A stretch of 28,393 bases of DNA. It comes from Kiritimatiellales bacterium (GTDB lineage: Bacteria > Verrucomicrobiota > Kiritimatiellia > Kiritimatiellales > Tichowtungiaceae). Below the pieces are notes generated by a model that worked only from the letters and a program-made list of their open reading frames with translations, made no database searches and was not told the DNA's origin. This document shows, in pieces, positions 14,839 to 22,736 of this stretch (positions are counted from its first letter, which is position 1; each line of letters opens with the position of its first letter). The position numbers and the translations under genes were made by a program. The DNA lies in NCBI GenBank assembly GCA_028692515.1, contig JAQUXG010000001.1, forward strand, positions 1 to 28,393, read 5' to 3'.

Positions 14839-16650
14839 TTACCCGATGATCCGGTTCATTTGATCGACACAGGCCTCTACGCGGGAGCCGAGGATCAGGT
14901 GACAAACTCCGTCGTCTTGACGCACAATGCCGCGAACCCCCAGGCCCGTGCAGACTTTTTCATCCAGCTTGCGGACATTTTTCAGTGTCACACGCAGCCG
15001 GGTGTGGGCGCAGGCCGTTATATCGTTGATATTCCCTTTCCCGCCCAGCGCGGCGAGCAATGGCTCAGCAATGCTTCCGCTGTCATCTGCCACGACCGGT
15101 TCCGGTTTTTCCGCAGTCGCAGGGTCTACAGCAACAACGGCCGTATCCGTCAGATCCGCTTCCGCTCCGGCAGTTTTGAGATAAATCTGCATGTCGGTTT
15201 TCAGGTTCTCGGAGCGGGTTCCGAAAATCGCCTGAATCCCGTCACCCACCACCATGACGCCTGTCGCGCCGAGCTGTTTGAGCTGCTCTTTGTTTACTTT
15301 GGCAATGTCATGCACGCTGATGCGCAACCGGGTGATACAGGCATCGAGGGTCTTAATATTTTTCCGTCCGCCGAATGCCAGAACCAGCTGGAGCGGAAGC
15401 CCGCCGCTACCGGATGCCACGACGGACTCTGCGCCGCCAGCCTCCAGTTCCACGGGATCTTCTTCCCGTCCGGGCGTTTTCAGGTTGAACAACCGGATCG
15501 CGGCACTGAACAGGAAGTAATACAAGGCCGCCCAGATCGGGCCGAGAACCAGCAACCAGGCTCCGTGCGTTGACTTGCTGAACAGAACGACAAAGTCGAT
15601 AAAGCCGTGAGAGAATGTCATGCCGTGTTTGATGCCCAGCAGAATGCAGGTCGTATACGCCAGCCCGGCCATGATCGCGTGCAGCAGATAGAGAAGCGGA
15701 GCGACAAACATAAAGGCGAATTCAAGCGGTTCGGTGATCCCGGTCAGGAAGGAAGTCAGCGCGGCTGAAATCATGATACTGCCGACCAGCGCGCGTTTCT
15801 CAGGTTTTGCCGCGTGCCAAATGGCGAGCCCGGCCGCCGGCAGACCCCACATCTTGAAGAGATAGCCGCCCGCCAGATTTCCGGCGGTCGGATCGCCCGC
15901 GAGATAGCGCTGAATTTCTCCGTGAATCACTTCGCCGTTGGCCTTGGTGAATTCGCCGACCTCGAAGAAGAAGGGCACGTTCCAGATGTGGTGCAGCCCG
16001 AACGGAATCAGGAGCCGTTCAACGAAGCCGTAGATTGTGAACGCCAGCGCTGGACTCTCGGAGGACGCCCAGAATGAAAAGGCCTTGATCATCCGACCGA
16101 TCGGCGGCCACGCCAGACTCAGCATCAGGCCGAGAAAAATGGCGCAGAATGCGGTCGCAATCGGAACAAACCGTTTGCCGGCAAAAAACCCCAGATAGGT
16201 CGGCAGTTTGATCCGGTAATATTTATTGAACAGCGCGCTGGCCATTCCTCCGACCAGAATGCCGCCGAGCACCCCGCAGTCAATGGACTGTATGCCCATG
16301 ATGGCTTTGGTTTCCACGCCCATCATGGTCGCCATAGCCCCCATCGTCGAAAGCATCACAAAGTATCCGACGGTTGCCGCCAGCGCGGATACGCCGTCGT
16401 TTTCTGTAAATCCCAGAGCAACCCCAAGGGCGAAAATCAACGGCAGAATTCCGAAGATCGCGCCGCCGGCGGTTTCCATATAGGTCGATACAATGTGCGG
16501 GATAAACGGCAGATCGGCCGCCCCGACCCCCAGCAGAATGCCGGCCGCCGGCAACACCGACACCGGGAGCATCAGTGCTTTTCCCATTTTCTGAAGATTC
16601 GCGAAAATTCCTTTCGTGAATCCAAGCCGCTTCGTTAAAAACATCTTCAT
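14839..16650 (-). CDS. ptsG: PTS glucose-type EIIC-EIIB transporter with a second EIIB domain
   Basis: A 603-aa membrane permease closely following the glucose EIICB plan. The EIIC domain (residues ~10-390) contains [41 protein letters not shown] and ITEPLEF. The KTPGRE linker leads to EIIB with the phosphocysteine in LDACITRLR (C438). After a ~40-residue linker rich in Ala and acidic residues, a second EIIB-like domain follows (about 528-603) with C547 in TACAHTRLR. Normal EIICB proteins are ~480 aa, so the extra domain is unusual. The ATG at 16648-16650 is preceded by AGGAGA; an upstream in-frame start would run into the end of the EIIA-HPr-EI gene, which stops 13 bases away. The sugar could be glucose or N-acetylglucosamine. 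Confidence 0.93.
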   Translation of the reverse strand: MKMFLTKRLGFTKGIFANLQKMGKALMLPVSVLPAAGILLGVGAADLPFIPHIVSTYMETAGGAIFGILPLIFALGVALGFTENDGVSALAATVGYFVMLSTMGAMATMMGVETKAIMGIQSIDCGVLGGILVGGMASALFNKYYRIKLPTYLGFFAGKRFVPIATAFCAIFLGLMLSLAWPPIGRMIKAFSFWASSESPALAFTIYGFVERLLIPFGLHHIWNVPFFFEVGEFTKANGEVIHGEIQRYLAGDPTAGNLAGGYLFKMWGLPAAGLAIWHAAKPEKRALVGSIMISAALTSFLTGITEPLEFAFMFVAPLLYLLHAIMAGLAYTTCILLGIKHGMTFSHGFIDFVVLFSKSTHGAWLLVLGPIWAALYYFLFSAAIRLFNLKTPGREEDPVELEAGGAESVVASGSGGLPLQLVLAFGGRKNIKTLDACITRLRISVHDIAKVNKEQLKQLGATGVMVVGDGIQAIFGTRSENLKTDMQIYLKTAGAEADLTDTAVVAVDPATAEKPEPVVADDSGSIAEPLLAALGGKGNINDITACAHTRLRVTLKNVRKLDEKVCTGLGVRGIVRQDDGVCHLILGSRVEACVDQMNRIIG

Positions 16651-16663
16651 GATTTTCTCCTGA

Positions 16664-19144
16664 TTATTGATTGAAAGAAGCCACCCGCGCACGAACCTCC
16701 ACGGCCCCGGACAACGCCAGCACCTGGCCTAAAAGATCCTGACAGGCGGAGCGACGAAGCGAACGGATTTGCGCCTTGACGGCGGGAACGGCCGATACGG
16801 GCACGCTGAGTTTATCGATACCCATTCCGATCAGTAGCGGGACGGCGTACGGATCCGCCGCCAGACCTCCGCAGACACTGACCGGTTTGCCGTATTTGCG
16901 TGCGGCCTCAGCCGTTCGGGCTATCAGCATGAGAACCGCCGGATTCAATCCATCGGACAGTGCCGCAAACTTCGGATGCCCACGGTCAACCGCCAGCACA
17001 TACTGCGAAAGATCATTGGTTCCAATAGAGAAGAAATCGACCTCGACGGCAAAGATTTCGGCCAGCATTGCTGCCGCCGGGACTTCCACCATCATACCGA
17101 TTTTAACCGGCGGAACACCTGCGGCGGCGCGCTCTTTTTCGAGCATCGCTTTCGCCTGCCGAAACTCATCCAGCGTCGTAATCATTGGGAACATCACCTC
17201 GACCGGCCCGGCGGCGGAGGCCGCAAGAATCGCCCGCAGCTGCTGCCGGAAAATTTCCGGATTATTCAAACAGGCACGGATGCCGCGTTCGCCCAGAAAG
17301 GGATTCTGCTCTTTCGGAATCGGCAGGTAAGCCAGCGGCTTATCGCCGCCGATATCCATCGTCCGGATTACCAGCGGTTTCCCGTTCAGCTCGCGGATCA
17401 TCCCGCAATACACCTGCTCCTGTTCCTTCTGCTCCGGCGGATTTGAGCGATCCTGAAATAAAAATTCACTGCGCAACAGGCCGATTCCCTCTGCGCCGGC
17501 TTGCGGCGCGGCAGCCACGTCGGCGGGAGTTCCGGCGTTGCCGGAAACGGTGACTGTTTGTCCGTCGAGCGTAACGGCCGGCTCCTGGCAATGTGCGGCA
17601 TCTTCGCGGGTTTTTTCAATCAGACGAGTCTGCGCCCGCTCCGCATCCGCCAGGCGCTCCGCCGGAGGATCAATTTCCAGCAGGCCGTTTGATGCGTCCA
17701 GCACCACCCGGGTTCCATCAGGAATATGCATCGCCTGCGCCGGCAAACCGGCCAGTGCCGGAATTCCCATCGAGCGGGCAATGATGGCTGAATGCGATGA
17801 GCTTCCGCCGCCAATTGTGCATAATCCGAGAACCTTTGTGCGATCCAGCGAGGCCGTTTGCGACGGCGAAAGCTCCTCGGCAAAAACGATGGCCTGATCG
17901 GGAAATACAATGCATTCCGATTCATGGCCCAGAATGATTCGCAGCGTACGAATTCCGACATCGCGCAGATCTACTGCCCGCGCGGCCAGTAATTTGTTTT
18001 GAAGGAGGGCAAGGCTCCCCGCCTGTTCTGTATAGGCTTTCTGCCAGGCAAAGGCGGCGCTTTTCCCGCGCTGGATTTCAGCATAGACGGTCTCCAGCAC
18101 CTCCGGGTCTTCCAGCAATTCGAGGTGCGCCTTGAAAATATCTCCGTCCGGACCTCCCGTGGAATTCATCAGACTCGTGATTTCCAGATGAGCTTGCTGA
18201 ACGCTTTTTTCAAAAATTTCGCGCTGGTCGCCTTTCGTATATTCCTCAACGTCCAGTACCGGTTTTTTGAGCTGATACACCGCACCGACGGCCAGTCCGC
18301 CGGACGCGCAAACTCCGCGAACGGTTGAAGCCAGCGGCACATCTGCCACGGGCTCCGGAGCGGCCGTAACCGCTTCACCTAAGCCGCCGCGAATCAGTTC
18401 GGTCAGCGCCTCGATGGCCGCTGCCGCATCGCTACCGGTTGCCCGAATCAAAACGTGCTCGTCCTTCCCGAGCTCCATCTTCATCAGGGCGGTCGTGCTT
18501 TTTGCATTGCCCTTCCGATCCCCGCAAAGGATGTCGATGGTGGCCTTAAACGTCTTGGCTCCGTGAGCCAGTACGGCGCATGGCCGCGCATGAAGCCCTG
18601 ATGGATTCCGGATCAGCACCGGAGCGGATAAAACGGCCTTGCCGAGAAAGGTTTCGTCCAGAGCCGCCTCGTCTACTCCACTCAAAGTCACTTCAAATGC
18701 GCAATCTTTTCCGGCGGTCACCGAGCCGGACCGATGGTGATAGCGAAGCTGTTCGCCATTGGTAATAATCATTTGCGTTAGCAGGCTTTTGGCGTTCAGC
18801 GCCACATAATCCATATCGAACTCGATCAGCAGATCGCCCGTGGCAACGGACGCGCCCTCTTTGATCCGGGGAGTAAATCCTTTTCCGCGCAGGTTCACCG
18901 TATCCACGCCGATATGCAGCATCACCTCAAGACCGGATTCGGTCATGATCGTCACCGCGTGATGCGAGGGGTGCACCTGGGTAATCCGCCCGGCGCATGG
19001 CGCCAGCAACCGATTGGTGATCGGGTCGATCGAAATGCCATCCCCGACCAACTTCTGCGCAAACACAGGGTCGGGAACATCCTGCAGTGCGGTCAACGGT
19101 CCGCTTAAAGGTGCAATAAAAGATACTGTTTGAACGTCTGACAT
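16664..19144 (-). CDS. ptsP: PTS multiphosphoryl transfer protein EIIA-HPr-EI
   Basis: An 826-aa cytoplasmic fusion that carries phosphate from PEP to the EIIB domain of the neighbouring permease. EIIA of the glucose/GlcNAc type occupies about 1-150 with its phosphohistidine in [10 protein letters not shown] (H77). HPr lies at about 170-255 with NPSGLHARP (H185). Enzyme I covers about 272-826 with [12 protein letters not shown] (H451), the PEP-site segment [12 protein letters not shown] and the Cys motif VCGGLAADP. The start is set at MSDVQTVSF, preceded by GAAAGGGA; the longer upstream frame has no sensible extra domain. This domain order resembles NagF-type proteins. With the next gene, 13 bases downstream, it makes a complete PTS. 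Confidence 0.95.
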   Translation of the reverse strand: MSDVQTVSFIAPLSGPLTALQDVPDPVFAQKLVGDGISIDPITNRLLAPCAGRITQVHPSHHAVTIMTESGLEVMLHIGVDTVNLRGKGFTPRIKEGASVATGDLLIEFDMDYVALNAKSLLTQMIITNGEQLRYHHRSGSVTAGKDCAFEVTLSGVDEAALDETFLGKAVLSAPVLIRNPSGLHARPCAVLAHGAKTFKATIDILCGDRKGNAKSTTALMKMELGKDEHVLIRATGSDAAAAIEALTELIRGGLGEAVTAAPEPVADVPLASTVRGVCASGGLAVGAVYQLKKPVLDVEEYTKGDQREIFEKSVQQAHLEITSLMNSTGGPDGDIFKAHLELLEDPEVLETVYAEIQRGKSAAFAWQKAYTEQAGSLALLQNKLLAARAVDLRDVGIRTLRIILGHESECIVFPDQAIVFAEELSPSQTASLDRTKVLGLCTIGGGSSSHSAIIARSMGIPALAGLPAQAMHIPDGTRVVLDASNGLLEIDPPAERLADAERAQTRLIEKTREDAAHCQEPAVTLDGQTVTVSGNAGTPADVAAAPQAGAEGIGLLRSEFLFQDRSNPPEQKEQEQVYCGMIRELNGKPLVIRTMDIGGDKPLAYLPIPKEQNPFLGERGIRACLNNPEIFRQQLRAILAASAAGPVEVMFPMITTLDEFRQAKAMLEKERAAAGVPPVKIGMMVEVPAAAMLAEIFAVEVDFFSIGTNDLSQYVLAVDRGHPKFAALSDGLNPAVLMLIARTAEAARKYGKPVSVCGGLAADPYAVPLLIGMGIDKLSVPVSAVPAVKAQIRSLRRSACQDLLGQVLALSGAVEVRARVASFNQ

Positions 19145-19294
19145 GCGATTCCCTTTCAAATAACGGCCCGTTCGCCGCAGGTTTCGAAAATTATCATAGA
19201 TCTGTCCGGACTGAACATGGATGGAACGATCATCCTGCATGGACATTTCGAACATCCGCCCCGCTCGTTTCGAAAAACTGAAAACGACTACGAC

Positions 19295-19395
19295 CTGAAC
19301 ATAACGCAGACCTCGCCGAGAATGCAGAGTCTGGCCCCGAGACAGTCGAGCTTGAGCGGCTGGTTCAGGGAGGCGATCGAAAACGGCCCAAAGAC
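19295..19395 (-). pseudogene. Fragment of a DUF486 membrane protein gene
   Basis: Minus-strand translation gives VFGPFSI, NQPLKLD, LCILGEV and MFR in one frame, matching the last ~34 residues of the intact protein at 21434-21790 at about three positions in four. The 5' two-thirds of the gene are missing. It is joined head to head with a thiH fragment at about 19396-19407. No start or ribosome-binding site is left. Confidence 0.8.
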
Positions 19396-19406
19396 CAACA
19401 TCTTCG

Positions 19407-19591
19407 CCCGCAAAACAACTGTCGGCGGCTACGGAGATACGGGGTCAGAAGACCTGTCACGCCGTGGCGGGGCGAAGGCGGAAGCGCAGTTTGATGTCAG
19501 CGACGATCGCGGCCTCGACGAATTCTGCGCCATGCTCCACAGCAAAAATCTCGAGCCGGTCTTCAAAAACCGGGATGAGGTTTATCGGTAG
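19407..19591 (+). pseudogene. 3' fragment of thiH (copy 2)
   Basis: This encodes the last ~60 residues of ThiH ([11 protein letters not shown] to VYR, then TAG). Over 153 bases (19424-19576 against 13717-13869) I count about seven differences, so it is a recent duplicate or has been kept similar by gene conversion. The radical SAM core is absent. The frame stays open upstream into the antisense DUF486 fragment, back to an ATG at 19217, making a chimeric 124-codon open frame. No strong ribosome-binding site supports translation. Confidence 0.85.
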
Positions 19592-19606
19592 CCGTGCGCT
19601 ATTCTT

Positions 19607-19629
19607 GGGCGGCCGCCCATTGTTTTTTT
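19607..19629 (+). terminator. Rho-independent terminator after the thiH fragment
   Basis: GGGC/GCCC (inside the 12-base palindrome GGGCGGCCGCCC, 19607-19618) is followed by ATTGTTTTTTT. It is oriented to stop transcription from the thiH fragment, so it may be the old thiH terminator carried along; the functional thiH has no such signal before the convergent regulator. Confidence 0.65.
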
Positions 19630-19727
19630 ACTGTGTCTCCGATCCGGGCATAATACAGATAAAGTATTTTAGCCAAGGTTAGATTTATGCCCCGCACCCT
19701 GTGTATATTTCTCAACATCTATCTGAA

Positions 19728-20474
19728 TCAAGGCAAAGGCGGGGGATTTCCCCGATCCCTGTAATCATTCCAGATACTCTCCGGCGGGACATAGCCTTGT
19801 TTAGCGCTCCTCTCCGCGATACCCCCATCCCAGCCTGTCTTGCTAAGTTGTACAAGAACCCCTTGTAACCGATCTTTCGTTTTTATAGAGCCCCCATTAA
19901 CGAATATAAAATCCTCGGGTTTTGTTATATAATCGCGAATAGTCACGGCTCTTGTGCTGAATGTCTTTTTTTCGCCCGGTGCAAGGTTAAGTGTTACGGT
20001 TCCGGCACAACATCTATAGCTTTCACGACGTCCGTCCTGCTCTTTAACAAAAATTCTATATTTTGCTGTTACATCCTTCATCATGCTCGGGCCAAGGTTT
20101 TCCAGCGTAATGAAATATGAGATGCTACTCTGCTTTCCCTTCGTTTCTCCCAACCCGATACTGCTGTCAACTTTAACTGTACTTTTTTTCTCACTAATAT
20201 TAACCCGAAGGTCGGAAGACGACCGAAAGTTTTTATCCGCCGCCCAACCGGCGATTTTCTGCTGAGCGCCTGAGGGGAATGAACTGAACGGACGGTTGGT
20301 AATTTCTCCGCCCATCATCAGCCGGACGGTTCCTTCTTTCGCGTCGTAGTCCCGGACTTCAAACTCTTCAGCCAGTCCGTCCTGTTCCCCGAGCCTCAAA
20401 GAGCTTTCGGCTAACGCAAAACCCGCCAGTGACAGCAGGGTCATCCCAAGCAAAATCATTTTCTGTTTTTTCAT
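19728..20474 (-). CDS. Secreted protein with SHD1-like N-terminus (paralogue B)
   Basis: A 248-aa protein with a signal peptide (KKQKMILLGMTLLSLAGFALA, cleavage near A22/E23). The mature N-terminus (about 24-80) reads EFEVRDYDAKEGTVRL, then NRPFSSFPSGAQQKIAGWA. This pattern resembles the SLA1-homology (SHD1-like) segments common in secreted PVC-group proteins. The rest (about 115-240) is beta-rich with a LNLAPGEKKTF turn. GGAG lies about 7 bases before the ATG. It is paralogous to the gene at 20618-21337, matching best in the N-terminal 80 residues and in the LAPGEK and GILV/GVLV segments. Function unknown; export to the periplasm is likely. Confidence 0.82.
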   Translation of the reverse strand: MKKQKMILLGMTLLSLAGFALAESSLRLGEQDGLAEEFEVRDYDAKEGTVRLMMGGEITNRPFSSFPSGAQQKIAGWAADKNFRSSSDLRVNISEKKSTVKVDSSIGLGETKGKQSSISYFITLENLGPSMMKDVTAKYRIFVKEQDGRRESYRCCAGTVTLNLAPGEKKTFSTRAVTIRDYITKPEDFIFVNGGSIKTKDRLQGVLVQLSKTGWDGGIAERSAKQGYVPPESIWNDYRDRGNPPPLP

Positions 20475-20515
20475 TCACATCTCCAACGGAGCAGGATTTA
20501 TTACAAAAGTCGTTT

Positions 20516-20605
20516 GAACGCGACCTTGACGAATTCTGCGCCATGCCTTGCGGTAAAGATCTCGAACCCGTCTTCAAAAACCGGGGTTCGACCTGCCGGA
20601 AGTAG
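20516..20605 (+). pseudogene. 3' fragment of thiH (copy 3, more diverged)
   Basis: Translation reads [24 protein letters not shown] and ends at TAG (20603-20605), matching the ThiH tail [21 protein letters not shown]. It shares GCCATGC and AACCGGG with copy 2 rather than with thiH, so it probably descends from copy 2's lineage. It fills the gap between the two secreted paralogues. Confidence 0.75.
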
Positions 20606-20617
20606 GGTTATTCCTGT

Positions 20618-21337
20618 TTAGTTTTTGTCTTTTGGAATTTGCCCATTTTTGACCGTTCGGGAAACAGGATTTCCGTCGAATCCCGGCATGCTCATGTTCA
20701 CTAGGATTCCTTCTAAATGTCCCGATTGCCCAGCCTTCACCTTGACATAATCTATGCTACCGAGCATCCCAAATTGCCGTTCCAGATGCACGTTATTCCC
20801 GTTTCGAAGGGAAATCGAGGGTGTCTGTACAATCCGTTTTTCTCCAGGCGCCAAACTCATCGAAAACCCACTTTGATTATTTCTATCGGAATCATTTTGA
20901 AAATAGAAAATTTTGCAAGTAACGGATATTTCTTGCATGGGAAACGGGGCGCGGTTCTCAATCACCATGTCATAGTATATGGTGGAAACCATTCCAACAA
21001 AACACGGGACACAGGTAACACTTTTGGTGCGCTCGTTTTTCTTTGTTTCCCGCGGGGTCATCCTAATGGAAAGTCCTGAGGATGAGCTGAAGGCCTTGCC
21101 TGTTGCCCACCCGATAATTTTTTGCTGCGTATCTGTAGGAAAAGAATTGAACGGCCGGTTTGTAGAAGCAGATTCACCGCGAAGGGTAACGATTCCTGTC
21201 TTTACATCGTAATTGCGGACTTCGCACTCTTCTGCAAGCCCGTCCTCTACACCCAGAGTCAGATGGCTTGTCGCCTGCGTCACGCCTGCGAGCCCAAAAA
21301 TTGTCAAACAAAGCCAAAGCCATTTCATATGATTCAT
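20618..21337 (-). CDS. Secreted protein with SHD1-like N-terminus (paralogue A)
   Basis: A 239-aa protein with a signal peptide (HMKWLWLCLTIFGLAGVTQA). Its mature start, ECEVRNYDVKTGIVTL followed by NRPFNSFPTDTQQKIIGWA, matches paralogue B. A Cys-containing stretch (VTCVPCF) near residue 108 is absent from B. The C-terminal half is beta-rich with MSLAPGEKRIV. GGGAGA lies 6-7 bases before the ATG at 21335-21337; a second ATG three codons later is possible. The two genes are tandem, same strand, with a thiH fragment after each. I cannot name a function. Confidence 0.8.
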   Translation of the reverse strand: MNHMKWLWLCLTIFGLAGVTQATSHLTLGVEDGLAEECEVRNYDVKTGIVTLRGESASTNRPFNSFPTDTQQKIIGWATGKAFSSSSGLSIRMTPRETKKNERTKSVTCVPCFVGMVSTIYYDMVIENRAPFPMQEISVTCKIFYFQNDSDRNNQSGFSMSLAPGEKRIVQTPSISLRNGNNVHLERQFGMLGSIDYVKVKAGQSGHLEGILVNMSMPGFDGNPVSRTVKNGQIPKDKN

Positions 21338-21365
21338 TCGCGTCTCCCGAAAATACCGGATCAGA

Positions 21366-21390
21366 GTCAGGTGTTTTTAACCTGACTTTT
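21366..21390 (+). terminator. Hairpin between DUF486 and paralogue A
   Basis: GTCAGGT (21366-21372) pairs with ACCTGAC (21380-21386) and is followed by TTTT in the plus direction. It separates the two minus-strand genes and may end transcription weakly. Confidence 0.35.
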
Positions 21391-21433
21391 CAAGAGGTGC
21401 AACGGTAAAGAGGCAGAAACAGAGCAGACCGAC

Positions 21434-21790
21434 TCACGGTCTGAACATAAAGTAGACCGCGCCGAGGATGCAGAGCCCGGCCCAGAGATAGTCGAGTTTG
21501 AGCGGCTGGTTCATGTAGAAGATTGAGAACGGCACAAAGACCGACAGCGCAATCACTTCCTGCATGATTTTTAACTGCGGTAGCGACAGTTGTGTGTAGC
21601 CGATCCGGTTGGCGGGCACTTGAAGCAGATATTCAAACAGCGCGATGCCCCAGCTGAGAAATGCGGCGATGAACCACTTGCGTCCGGCCATATTGCGCAG
21701 GTGCGCATACCAAGCAAACGTCATGAAAATGTTGGAGAGCGCCAAAAGGCAGGCCGATTGTATCGCGGGCGGAATCGATAATAATTTCAT
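21434..21790 (-). CDS. DUF486 / DMT-like small membrane protein
   Basis: A 118-aa protein with four predicted membrane helices. It shows the family's recognisable segments SNIFMTFAWYAHL, SWGIALFEYLLQVPANRIGY, QLKIMQEVI and a final GAVYFMF. DUF486 members are four-helix proteins of about this size, distantly like drug/metabolite transporters and SMR proteins, with no firm substrate. The start ATG has an AGGA about 10 bases upstream. It lies between trpC and the secreted paralogues, all on the minus strand. A fragment of a second copy lies at 19295-19395. Confidence 0.9.
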   Translation of the reverse strand: MKLLSIPPAIQSACLLALSNIFMTFAWYAHLRNMAGRKWFIAAFLSWGIALFEYLLQVPANRIGYTQLSLPQLKIMQEVIALSVFVPFSIFYMNQPLKLDYLWAGLCILGAVYFMFRP

Positions 21791-21825
21791 TCGAATTATT
21801 CCTGAATGAATCTGTAAAAACTCCC

Positions 21826-22638
21826 TTATCCCATCAACGATCGGACCGCGGTTTCGAGATCGGGCTGACGCAACAGACTTTCGCCGACCAGAATCGCGTC
21901 GATGCCCGCGTTGCGCAGCCGTTGAACATCATCCGCCGTACGGATTCCGCTTTCGCTGATCAGCGTGCACCCTTTCGGCGCCAGCTCGCGCAACGTCAGC
22001 GTGGTTTCCAGCTTCGTCTCGAAGGTTTTTAAATTGCGGTTATTGATCCCGAGGCACTGCGCCCCGGCGGCGCCCGCCCGCTTCATCTCTTCTTCCGTGT
22101 GCACTTCAACCAGCGGCGTCATGCCGCACGCTTCAACCAGCCGGATCATTTTTTTCAGTTCCGCATCATCAAGCGCGGCGACAATCAGCAAAACTGCCGA
22201 TGCACCGAGCGCCTCGGCGTGAAAAATCTGGCGCGGATCAATGACAAATTCCTTGTAGAGCATCGGCAGCTTCGTCGCCGCACGCACCGCGATCCATTGC
22301 GCTTCGCCGCCGCCGAAATATTTGGAGTCCATCAGACAGGAAACTGCCTGTGCGCCGGACGCTTCATAGGCACGGACGATCGCGGCGGGATCAAACGGCT
22401 CGCGGATCGGTCCGGCGGACGGCGACTGCCGTTTCACTTCGGCGATTAAGCCAACCGGTGCGGATTTCAGTGCGGCAATAAAGTCCGGAACCGGCTGGCG
22501 CGCGGGCTGGCCGTCGCATTCGTCACACGTTTTTCCAACGTGTGGAAGATTTTCGACCACGGTTTCCAAGGTTTGGAAATATCCGGGCGTTTCGATCTCG
22601 CGCCGTTTGTTCTCTATAATTTCAGCTAAAATATCCAT
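21826..22638 (-). CDS. trpC: Indole-3-glycerol phosphate synthase TrpC
   Basis: A 270-aa TIM-barrel enzyme of tryptophan synthesis that closes the indole ring of CdRP. Family motifs are all present: IAEVKRQSPSAG (catalytic K69), YKEFVID, LLIVAAL, LVEVHTEEE, GINNRNL, ISESGI and ILVGESL. The ATG at 22636-22638 has GGTGG just upstream; the longer frame (to 22659) would begin inside the REPIN-like repeat. The N-terminal linker is longer than usual: residues ~21-48 contain two palindromic repeats that encode FQTLE and LPHVG, followed by a Cys-rich CDECDG stretch. No other trp genes are in the window. Confidence 0.96.
   Translation of the reverse strand: MDILAEIIENKRREIETPGYFQTLETVVENLPHVGKTCDECDGQPARQPVPDFIAALKSAPVGLIAEVKRQSPSAGPIREPFDPAAIVRAYEASGAQAVSCLMDSKYFGGGEAQWIAVRAATKLPMLYKEFVIDPRQIFHAEALGASAVLLIVAALDDAELKKMIRLVEACGMTPLVEVHTEEEMKRAGAAGAQCLGINNRNLKTFETKLETTLTLRELAPKGCTLISESGIRTADDVQRLRNAGIDAILVGESLLRQPDLETAVRSLMG
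22533..22547. repeat. Imperfect TTCCAA palindrome in trpC
   Basis: TTCCAACGTGTGGAA, one mismatch from the consensus, in the TrpC N-terminal linker, 31 bases from the next copy. Confidence 0.6.
22564..22578. repeat. TTCCAA-N3-TTGGAA palindrome in trpC
   Basis: TTCCAAGGTTTGGAA, perfect arms. Read on the trpC strand it encodes FQTLE (residues 21-25). Confidence 0.8.
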
Positions 22639-22658
22639 CACGTACCACCTGCTCTTCA

Positions 22659-22736
22659 CGTAGACGAGGCTTCCAGCCTCGTTAGATCAATCTATGCATT
22701 TCGCTCATGCAAACGAGGCTGGAAGCCTCGTCTACG
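22659..22736. repeat. REPIN-like inverted repeat between prfB and trpC
   Basis: Two exact 25-base arms (22659-22683 and 22712-22736) face each other across a 28-base loop. Each arm contains its own palindrome, GAGGCT-TCC-AGCCTC or its complement. This nested structure is that of a REP doublet. The right arm supplies the TAG stop of prfB (22732-22734). The hairpin could end prfB transcripts or stabilise them. Confidence 0.85.

Noticed and set aside
19145..19255. N-terminal 37-codon extension of the EIIA-HPr-EI protein
   Set aside because: A ribosome-binding site precedes MSDVQTVSF, and the EIIA domain begins right after it; the extension has no recognisable domain.
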